A program made the translations under genes and the position numbers. From positions 1 through 9,671 of the forward strand of contig JBIJDM010000099.1 of assembly GCA_044344145.1 (NCBI GenBank): DNA of 9,671 nt. Reading direction: 5' to 3'. Source of the DNA: JBAXGE01 sp044344145. Its GTDB lineage: Bacteria; Planctomycetota; Phycisphaerae; WQYP01. Shown piece by piece: positions 1 to 4,714 of this stretch. Every line of letters begins with the position of its first letter. Position 1 is the stretch's first letter. Under the pieces are notes generated by a model. That model made no database searches. It saw nothing but the letters and a program-made list of their open reading frames with translations, and was not told the DNA's origin.

Positions 1-114
1 CGGCATTGGTCCCGAAGGGACCACGCTTGCCACCATGGCGCCAAGGGTTATAGCTGCGTCCAACTTTGTCCCCGGAGTCGGCCCGATGGGCCGAATGCCG
101 ACGGGGCGTCGGCA
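1..114. repeat. Hairpin-rich noncoding segment, possible dispersed structured element
   Basis: Three perfect short inverted repeats lie here. At 7-23 a 7-bp stem (TGGTCCC/GGGACCA) encloses the loop GAA. At 78-94 a 7-bp stem (TCGGCCC/GGGCCGA) encloses GAT. At 96-114 an 8-bp stem (TGCCGACG/CGTCGGCA) encloses GGG. The last two are one base apart. Positions 1-22 are also imperfectly repeated in inverted orientation at 79-100, both copies beginning CGGCATT. A loose direct repeat (ACTTTGYCCC) occurs at 63-72 and 124-133. No T-run follows on either strand, so this is not a plain intrinsic terminator, although it lies downstream of the minus-strand oxidoreductase. Several frames are open, which could mean the edge of a gene running off the window, but none gives a recognisable protein. 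The rest, to 176, shows nothing else. Confidence 0.5.
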
Positions 115-176
115 CCACTAAAGACTTTGCCCCGTGAAGCCGACTTCCCTTCCCACGTGATGCCGGAGGAACCATT

Positions 177-1250
177 TTATTTCCTCGACCGCTCATATTG
201 CACCGGCCAGGCAATGGTATCGCCCAGCGTAGCCGCGGCGTGCAGGGGCCAGTGGGGATTGCGGAGTAATTCGCGGCCCAGCAGGATGGCGTCGGCGTGG
301 TGGGCGGTGAGGATGGCTTCGGCCTGATGGTGGTCGGTGATCAGGCCCACAGCGCCGGTGGCGATGTCGGCGTGTTGGCGCAGGGCGGAGGCGAGGTGGA
401 CCTGATAGCCGGGGGCGACGGTCATTTTGGCTGCGGGGGACATGCCGCCGGAGGAGGTGTCAATCAGATCAATGCCGAGGGTTTTAAGGGCGCGGGCGAA
501 GACGATGGATTGCTGCAAATCCCAGCCCCCGCCGGTATGTTCCAGCCAATCGGTGGCGGAGATGCGCACAAACACGGGCCAGGCGGCGGGCCACAGTTCA
601 CGCACCGCGCGGGCGATGCGCAGAGGCAGGCGCATACGGTTTCCCAGACTGCCGCCGTAATCGTCGGTACGCTGGTTGGCGATGGGCGAGAGGAATTGGT
701 GCAGCAGATAGCCGTGGGCGGCGTGGAGTTCGACGACCTGGAACCCCGCCACCAAGGCCCGGCGGGCCGCGGCGGTGAAATCCGCGACGAGGGTATCAAT
801 CTCAGCGCCGGTCAGCGCACGCGGCACGGGGCTGTTGCCATCGAAAGCCAGCGCACTGGGCGCTACCGGCTGCCAGCCACCCTCGGCGGGGGGGACATAT
901 TTTCCGCCCAGCCAGGGGGCGTTGGTCCCCGCCTTGCGCCCGGCGTGGGCAATTTGAATGGCCGGGACCGCGCCGCCATTGGCGATAAAACGTGTAATGG
1001 GCTGAAAGGCCAGGGCTTGCGCATCGTTCCACAGCCCGCAATCCGCCGGCGAGATGCGGCCTTCGGGGGTGACGGCGGTGGCCTCCACCATCACCAGCCC
1101 CGCGCCGCCACTGGCGCGGGCGCCCAGATGCACCAGATGCCAGTCATTGGGCACGCCCGCAACGGCGGAATATTGGCACATGGGGGCGAGGAAGATGCGG
1201 TTGCGGATGGTCAAGTCGCGGAGTTTCAGGGGCGTAAAGAGCAGGGACAT
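177..1250 (-). CDS. NADH:flavin oxidoreductase / old yellow enzyme, YqjM-like class
   Basis: A 357-residue FMN-dependent ene-reductase-type TIM barrel, predicted to be cytosolic. Members use NAD(P)H to reduce activated C=C bonds of enones and related electrophiles; the physiological substrate is usually unknown. The thermophilic-like (YqjM) subgroup is indicated by APMCQYS at residues 22-28, whose Cys25 and Tyr27 match the YqjM Cys/Tyr pair near the flavin. Further family motifs are QIAHAGRKA (99-107), ELHAAHGYLLHQFLSP (174-189, with His176, His179 and Tyr181 as substrate-site residues), NQRTDDYGGS (192-201), VRIS (228-231) and GRELLRNP (325-332) for FMN phosphate. The C-terminus QYER (351-354) resembles the YqjM tail, whose arginine reaches into the neighbouring subunit. 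Length is normal for the family. The start is supported by CTGGAG about 9 bases upstream and by a promoter-like pair at 1293-1321. It is transcribed divergently from the next gene and appears monocistronic. The family call is firm; the substrate is unknown. Confidence 0.95.
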   Translation of the reverse strand: MSLLFTPLKLRDLTIRNRIFLAPMCQYSAVAGVPNDWHLVHLGARASGGAGLVMVEATAVTPEGRISPADCGLWNDAQALAFQPITRFIANGGAVPAIQIAHAGRKAGTNAPWLGGKYVPPAEGGWQPVAPSALAFDGNSPVPRALTGAEIDTLVADFTAAARRALVAGFQVVELHAAHGYLLHQFLSPIANQRTDDYGGSLGNRMRLPLRIARAVRELWPAAWPVFVRISATDWLEHTGGGWDLQQSIVFARALKTLGIDLIDTSSGGMSPAAKMTVAPGYQVHLASALRQHADIATGAVGLITDHHQAEAILTAHHADAILLGRELLRNPHWPLHAAATLGDTIAWPVQYERSRK

Positions 1251-1292
1251 GGTATGGGCTCCAGAGTGAAAGCGGTGTTGGGCTTGTGGGTG

Positions 1293-1321
1293 AATATAGC
1301 GTCGGCGGGTTGGACGAGCAA
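1293..1321 (-). promoter_or_regulatory. Candidate sigma70-type promoter of the old yellow enzyme gene
   Basis: Read on the minus strand, TTGCTC (1321-1316) and TATATT (1298-1293) are separated by exactly 17 bases. This would start transcription near 1286 and give a leader of roughly 35 nt that contains the CTGGAG ribosome-binding site. The call comes from hexamer match and spacing only. Confidence 0.5.
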
Positions 1322-1333
1322 GAATGGGGTGGT

Positions 1334-1362
1334 TTGTCGGGGGCAGGTGGGGAGGTTAAGCT
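1334..1362 (+). promoter_or_regulatory. Weak candidate promoter of the DUF4190/pseudopilin-like gene
   Basis: TTGTCG (1334-1339) and TAAGCT (1357-1362) are 17 bases apart, ending 45 bases before the start codon at 1408. The -10 match keeps only the first, second and last consensus bases. The candidate gains some weight because a similar element, also with TAAGCT at 17-base spacing, lies upstream of the transporter at 7461-7489. Confidence 0.25.
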
Positions 1363-1407
1363 AGAGGGACGGTTCGCGGTTCAACTCACGGTTAAGGAGT
1401 CATAACT

Positions 1408-2097
1408 ATGTCCGAATCACCGGTTACGGTTAGTGCGCCCAAGTCCACCATGGCGGTGACGGCGTTGGTGCTGGGGGCGGTTTCGTTTCTGGGTTGTAGT
1501 CTATTGGCGGCGGTGCCGGCCATTATTGTGGGGGTGATGGCCCGGTCGCGGATTCGCCGGTATCCGGAGCAATACACGGGCAAGGGGATGGCGACGACGG
1601 GGTTGATTCTGGGCATCGCAAATATCGTGCTGTGCATGGTGCTTGCGGGTGTGATTGTGTTGATGTTGCCGGGGTTACGTGCGGGGCGTTCAGCGGCGCG
1701 GGCCGTGGGTGCACAGGCGAACATTAACAGTATCAGCGCGGCGCTGCTGCAATATAATGTGGAATGGGGGGCGAATCCCGAGCAACTGGCGCAATTAACG
1801 GAAAACCATTACCTGGACAATGGCAAAGTACTCACGGACCCGGCGGTGGAGCGAAAGGATGCGCTTTGTGACTTTTTCTATACCGGAATGGGTTTGAACC
1901 CGAATCGGATTGAGCTACCCGACCAGTTCATGATGTTGTATGGGCCGGCCGTGCATCGGGGCAATGCCCGGGCGGTGGGGTTTGCGGACGGGCATTCGGC
2001 AATGGCCAAGCCGTCAGAGTTTGCGGATCTGCTGGCGGAGGTGAATCGCATACGCGCGGTCCACGGACTGCGGATTTTGCTGCCGGACCAGCCGTAA
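1408..2097 (+). CDS. Membrane protein: DUF4190-like helical hairpin plus pseudopilin-like domain
   Basis: A 229-residue inner-membrane protein of unknown function. Two hydrophobic segments (about residues 15-45 and 62-90), joined by a short basic loop and rich in the G-L-I-L-G-I style of DUF4190, form the N-terminal half. From residue 86 the sequence changes to a pattern typical of planctomycete type II pseudopilin-like (DUF1559/GspG-like) proteins: LPGLRAGRSAARAV, then a helix with N-x-x-S-I-S-A-A-L-L-Q-Y, then L-T-x-x-x-Y-L before a putative Pro-containing variable part. Near the end, HRGNARAVGFADGHS (183-197) matches the H-X9-DG motif of those proteins, with one extra residue between His and Asp-Gly. 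No prepilin peptidase site is visible. The start is supported by AAGGAG about 9 bases upstream. It stands alone between a divergent gene and the next promoter. The domain reading is by eye; a scaffold or envelope role is inference. Confidence 0.85.
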   Translation: MSESPVTVSAPKSTMAVTALVLGAVSFLGCSLLAAVPAIIVGVMARSRIRRYPEQYTGKGMATTGLILGIANIVLCMVLAGVIVLMLPGLRAGRSAARAVGAQANINSISAALLQYNVEWGANPEQLAQLTENHYLDNGKVLTDPAVERKDALCDFFYTGMGLNPNRIELPDQFMMLYGPAVHRGNARAVGFADGHSAMAKPSEFADLLAEVNRIRAVHGLRILLPDQP

Positions 2098-2165
2098 GCT
2101 CTCGCGGTGACGGGTGCTGTTCAGGCGGCGAAGAATCTGTACCTATTGGTCCAGATGCATTTTCC

Positions 2166-2194
2166 TTGTTATGGGATGGGCGGCGCGTTAGAAT
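2166..2194 (+). promoter_or_regulatory. Candidate sigma70-type promoter of the small-protein operon
   Basis: TTGTTA (2166-2171) and TAGAAT (2189-2194) are separated by 17 bases, the best hexamer pair seen in the window on the plus strand. Transcription would begin near 2201, giving a leader of about 60 nt that contains the first conserved hairpin (2211-2225) and the GGAG ribosome-binding site. It could serve all five genes from 2262 to 4630, because no terminator or comparably good promoter is seen between them. Confidence 0.55.
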
Positions 2195-2210
2195 CGATCC
2201 GTCTTATGGT

Positions 2211-2225
2211 CAGCGTGTGGCGCTG
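2211..2225 (+). promoter_or_regulatory. Leader hairpin 1, upstream of the first small paralog
   Basis: CAGCG-TGTGG-CGCTG forms a perfect 5-bp stem with a 5-nt loop, ending 36 nt before the ATG at 2262. An alternative outer pairing TCAGC/GCTGA (2210-2214 with 2226-2230) is also possible. Equivalent hairpins precede the two other paralogs at nearly the same distance. Confidence 0.45.
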
Positions 2226-2261
2226 GCTGAAACGTGTAGGCAATTCTGAAGGAGTCTGATC

Positions 2262-2513
2262 ATGGTGCGGACGATGCGCTGCGTGGCGGTGACGACGATT
2301 CTGGTCTTGGGTTCCACAGCGATGGCGAATATGTTGCCGGGTCGGCCGCCCGTCAAACCACCGCAGCCGCCCACGAGCCAACCGGACACTCAGCCCAAGA
2401 TCCGTACGGAAAACACACGGCCGGGCACAGTGTTGACCACACTGGCGCTGGGCCTGGGAATTTCGGGTCTGCTGGTGGGTGGGGGCGTATGGCTGGCCCG
2501 CAGTCGGCGGTGA
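2262..2513 (+). CDS. Small exported proline-rich protein with C-terminal anchor, copy 1
   Basis: An 83-residue protein of unrecognised family. An N-terminal signal peptide (residues 1-22, positive start, hydrophobic core, A-M-A cleavage site before Asn23) is followed by a Pro-rich segment with the shared core PPQPPTSQP (33-41). A hydrophobic, glycine-rich C-terminal helix (about 57-79, with GLLVGGGVWL at 69-78) ends in ARSRR. If the signal is cleaved, the mature product is about 60 residues and anchored by its tail. The layout resembles C-terminal sorting tags (motif, helix, basic cluster), but no PEP, LPXTG or Gly-Gly tag motif precedes the helix. The start is supported by GGAG 7 bases upstream and by the paralogs. 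It heads the probable five-gene operon. Function unknown. Confidence 0.8.
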   Translation: MVRTMRCVAVTTILVLGSTAMANMLPGRPPVKPPQPPTSQPDTQPKIRTENTRPGTVLTTLALGLGISGLLVGGGVWLARSRR

Positions 2514-2536
2514 GCTGCGGTGTGAAATGCGTGCAT

Positions 2537-2553
2537 CAGGCCCACGTGGCCTG
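2537..2553 (+). promoter_or_regulatory. Intergenic hairpin 2, upstream of the second small paralog
   Basis: CAGGCC-CACGT-GGCCTG forms a perfect 6-bp stem with a 5-nt loop, ending 35 nt before the ATG at 2589. Six T residues occur at 2568-2573, but 14 nt beyond the stem, which is too far for an intrinsic terminator. Compared with hairpin 3, the closing base pair is C-G instead of A-T, a compensatory change that supports an RNA structure. Confidence 0.5.
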
Positions 2554-2588
2554 TGAATGAAGGTATGTTTTTTACTGGAGTAACGATC

Positions 2589-2825
2589 ATGGTGCGGACA
2601 ATGCGATTTGTGGCGGTGACGACGATTTTAGTGCTGGGTTCCACGGCCATGGCCAACATATTGCCCGACCCGCCCAAGCCGCCCACGAGCCAACCGACCA
2701 CGCGGCCTACCGTCCTTACGGAAAAGACGCAGCCTGCGAAAGTGTTGACCACACTGGCGCTGGGGTTGGGGATTTCGGGTCTGTTGGTGGGTGGGGGAAT
2801 ATGGCTGGCCCGCAGTCGGCGGTGA
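2589..2825 (+). CDS. Small exported proline-rich protein with C-terminal anchor, copy 2
   Basis: A 78-residue close paralog of the preceding gene, unrecognised family. The signal peptide (1-22, A-M-A before Asn23) and the tail helix ending in ARSRR are almost identical to copy 1. The middle is shorter: PPKPPTSQP (28-36) followed by a Thr/Lys-containing stretch. An upstream in-frame extension exists, from a GTG inside the hairpin at 2553, but the start at 2589 is preferred because GGAG sits 8 bases before it, a proper signal peptide follows, and it aligns with copy 1. The intergenic gap to copy 1 is 75 bases and holds a hairpin. It is probably co-transcribed with its neighbours. Function unknown. 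Confidence 0.8.
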   Translation: MVRTMRFVAVTTILVLGSTAMANILPDPPKPPTSQPTTRPTVLTEKTQPAKVLTTLALGLGISGLLVGGGIWLARSRR

Positions 2826-2847
2826 CACCAGGCAGGTATACATGAAA

Positions 2848-2864
2848 CAGGCACGTGGTGCCTG
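2848..2864 (+). promoter_or_regulatory. Intergenic hairpin 3, upstream of the third small paralog
   Basis: CAGGCA-CGTGG-TGCCTG forms a 6-bp stem with a 5-nt loop; a seventh C-G pair with a 3-nt loop is also possible. It ends 35 nt before the ATG at 2900. Six T residues follow at 2881-2886, 16 nt past the stem. Hairpins 2 and 3 share the sequence CACGTG at their apex. Confidence 0.5.
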
Positions 2865-2899
2865 GAGCATACTGTGCGGATTTTTTCTGGAGTCAGAAT

Positions 2900-3139
2900 A
2901 TGACACGGATCGTAGGTTGTTTGGCGCTATTAACCGTGCTGATGGTGACTGCGACGACCTCGGCCAATAAGATGCTCCCGCAACCGCCGCAGCCACCCAC
3001 GAGCCAACCGGCTACGCAGCCCGATAAGGCTTCGATCACGAATCCCGGCGCGGCGTTGGCGCTGGGTTTGGGCGTCACCGGCTTGTTGGTGGGCGGAGGT
3101 GTGTGGTTGACGCGTGGCCGCCGTATGGGACAACGTTAA
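2900..3139 (+). CDS. Small exported proline-rich protein with C-terminal anchor, copy 3
   Basis: A 79-residue diverged member of the same family. A signal peptide (about 1-22, T-S-A before Asn23) leads to the core PPQPPTSQPATQP (29-41), then the tail helix with GLLVGGGVWL (61-70) and a basic end, TRGRRMGQR, which is longer than in copies 1 and 2. Translation could in principle begin at an in-frame GTG at 2855, but that lies inside the hairpin and would spoil the signal peptide. The ATG at 2900 has GGAG 7 bases upstream and matches the paralogs. Its stop codon lies only 4 bases before the next gene, so translation of the two is probably coupled. Function unknown. Confidence 0.8.
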   Translation: MTRIVGCLALLTVLMVTATTSANKMLPQPPQPPTSQPATQPDKASITNPGAALALGLGVTGLLVGGGVWLTRGRRMGQR

Positions 3140-3143
3140 CCCC

Positions 3144-3524
3144 ATGGACTGGCCTTTATACGCCTCGCTGTTCCAAAGCTATCTGATCACGATTGCCATC
3201 GAGGCCCCCATTCTATGGGTGGCACTGGCGCCGGTGCACCGTTGGCCGAGTCGGCTGTTTGCCGGGGTGTGGTTGACGGCGTGTACGTATCCGCTGTTGG
3301 GTTTGGTGTTGCCGTTGGCGCTGGATCCGCATACCCAGCGCGGCTGGTATGCGCTGGTGGGTGAGACCCTGGTCCCGCTGGCCGAGTGTCTGCTGTTCTG
3401 GGTGGCGTTTATCCAGCATCGGCAGTTGCCCCGGCGGGTGGTGGTGCGGGATATGGCAGCCATCGTTCTGGCCAATCTGGTCTCGTATGGTCTGCCCGAA
3501 CTTTACTATCTGTTCTACCCATGA
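3144..3524 (+). CDS. Small four-helix membrane protein, unknown family
   Basis: A 126-residue protein with about four hydrophobic segments (roughly 5-30, 36-60, 66-92 and 101-124). Acidic residues lie in or at the edges of the helices: Glu20 in IEAPILW, Glu74 and Glu81 in GETLVPLAECLLFW, and Glu119 near the C-terminus. Such placement can mark a catalytic, ion-binding or helix-packing role, but no EExxxR or HxxxN pattern of CPBP-type proteases is present and I do not recognise the family. The ATG at 3144 is chosen because it begins 4 bases after the previous stop codon. No good Shine-Dalgarno is seen, which fits translational coupling. A GTG at 3114 with a distant GGAGG would add 10 residues. 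It ends in an ATGA overlap with the permease, suggesting a functional pair. Confidence 0.75.
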   Translation: MDWPLYASLFQSYLITIAIEAPILWVALAPVHRWPSRLFAGVWLTACTYPLLGLVLPLALDPHTQRGWYALVGETLVPLAECLLFWVAFIQHRQLPRRVVVRDMAAIVLANLVSYGLPELYYLFYP

Positions 3525-4630
3525 CGGCAAACGCTTCCATGCCCATACTCGCATACACTCCCCGCCCCGATCGGCTGGCGGTATTGGTATTTGTGGCGTT
3601 GCTGGGAGTGGGGCACATGATTATTGATGGGGCGTGCAACTTTGCCATGGCGCAGGTGATGCAAACGCCGGCCATGAGCAATGAAACCGCCCGGCTGGTG
3701 GTCATCAGTTATAACCTGTTGGCGTTTGCCACCCAGTGGGCATTGGGCTGGACGGCTGATCGGGCGCAGCTTTACCGCATGACGGCCATGACCGGGGGGA
3801 TGATGACACTGGCGGGGACGCTGGTGTATGGGGTGGCGCCGCAGGCGGCGCTGGTGTTGTGCGGGTTGGGCAATGCGCTGTTTCATGTGGGGGCGGGGGC
3901 GCTGGTGTTGAATCTGGCGGGTGGGTGGGCGCTGTTGGCGGGAATCTTTGTGGGGCCGGGGGATTTGGGGGTGCTGTTTGGAACCAATGCTGGGCGTGAA
4001 GTCTGGGCCTTGGGGGCGTGGCCGTTTGCGGTGGGTTGTGGGCTGGCGGTGGTACCGTTGTTGCTGACGCGAATGGGGGCCACGGTGCAACCCACAGCGG
4101 AAAAGAGCCGTCCGTTGGGGCGCTGGTTTTATCTGGTGCTGGCGTTGCTGGCCTTTGCGCTCATGATGCGTTCGGTGATGACCACCTGGCTGGGAAGTTG
4201 GGGGGCAGGCTCGGCGCATTGGATTATCTATGCCTATGGGGTGGCCTGCGTGGCCAAGGTGGCCGGGGGCTGGCTGGCGGACCGGCTGGGCTGGATGGTA
4301 TTGACCGTGGGGGCGGCGGTGGCGGCGCTGGTGATTATGGCGCTGGGCCCGCAGGGCTGGTGGTTGACGGTGGCGGGGGTGGTGTTGGTACAGTTGCCCA
4401 TGGGGGTGACGCTGGCGGCGACCAGCCGGCTGTTTCCGCAGCGCCCCGCGTTCGCGTTTGGTCTGGCGACGCTGTTTATCTATTTGGGGGGCCAGAATGA
4501 ATGGCGGATGGCCCCTGAGAGCCGGTGGTTGGGGTGTGGGTTGCAGGCGGGCTGTGCGTTGGCGCTGTTGGTGGCTATCTATATGATACAAATATCGCGG
4601 GCCAGGTCCTGGCGCGGACCGCATGGGTGA
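3521..4630 (+). CDS. MFS-type membrane transporter
   Basis: A 369-residue polytopic membrane protein, probably with 11-12 helices, of the major facilitator type. The family signature appears twice, as expected for two six-helix halves: GWTADRA at 76-82 and GGWLADRLGW at 249-258, both resembling the cytoplasmic loop motif G-x-L-A-D-R-x-G. GNALFHVGAGA (117-127) recalls efflux-type members such as the fosmidomycin-resistance group, but this likeness is weak and the substrate cannot be inferred. It is short for an MFS protein (usually 400 or more). An in-frame ORF reaches back to 3386, but that part is out of frame with the upstream gene, lacks a membrane pattern and is a shadow. The ATG at 3521 overlaps the upstream stop (ATGA), supporting coupled translation. 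No clear terminator follows. Confidence 0.8.
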   Translation: MTANASMPILAYTPRPDRLAVLVFVALLGVGHMIIDGACNFAMAQVMQTPAMSNETARLVVISYNLLAFATQWALGWTADRAQLYRMTAMTGGMMTLAGTLVYGVAPQAALVLCGLGNALFHVGAGALVLNLAGGWALLAGIFVGPGDLGVLFGTNAGREVWALGAWPFAVGCGLAVVPLLLTRMGATVQPTAEKSRPLGRWFYLVLALLAFALMMRSVMTTWLGSWGAGSAHWIIYAYGVACVAKVAGGWLADRLGWMVLTVGAAVAALVIMALGPQGWWLTVAGVVLVQLPMGVTLAATSRLFPQRPAFAFGLATLFIYLGGQNEWRMAPESRWLGCGLQAGCALALLVAIYMIQISRARSWRGPHG

Positions 4631-4714
4631 TTGGAGGGAATATTTGCCCGGCGCGCATAATCATGGGCGCACGTGCGTAATAGGGGTAGTATTTGGTATC
4701 GGAGTGAATGACTT

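Larger units (their letters stand above)
2211..3139 (+). repeat. Tandem triplication of a hairpin-plus-small-gene unit
   Basis: Three direct copies of one unit: hairpin, about 35 nt, GGAGT ribosome-binding site, small gene. The start codons lie at 2262, 2589 and 2900, so the spacing is 327 and 311 bases. Copies 1 and 2 are nearly identical in DNA over the signal-peptide segment and over the last 80 or so bases, including the stop codon, but differ in the proline-rich middle. Copy 3 is more diverged and keeps mainly the proline-rich core and the C-terminal anchor. This indicates at least two duplications, the later one making copies 1 and 2. No transposase or target-site duplication is visible. 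Confidence 0.85.

Noticed and set aside
127..327. A 66-codon plus-strand frame overlapping the end of the old yellow enzyme gene
   Set aside because: It lacks a ribosome-binding site and any family pattern, and mostly overlaps the conserved enzyme in antisense.
297..1364. A 355-codon open frame on the plus strand opposite the old yellow enzyme gene
   Set aside because: Its product is Gly/His-rich without domain pattern, and the minus-strand frame carries all conserved motifs of a known enzyme. High GC content explains the open antisense frame.
2537..2573. Hairpin plus six T residues as an intrinsic terminator between small genes 1 and 2 (and likewise 2848-2886)
   Set aside because: The T-run begins 14-16 nt after the stem instead of directly after it, so the classical terminator geometry is missing.
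3515..4624. A 369-codon minus-strand open frame opposite the permease
   Set aside because: The product is a Pro/Gln/Arg/His-rich low-complexity sequence, typical of the antisense of a Gly/Leu/Ala/Val-rich membrane protein.
4668..4677. Palindrome CGCACGTGCG upstream of the sigma fusion as an operator
   Set aside because: Ten-base palindromes of this kind occur by chance in GC-rich DNA. Its CACGTG core also occurs in two of the small-gene hairpins and at 154-159, but without a common context.
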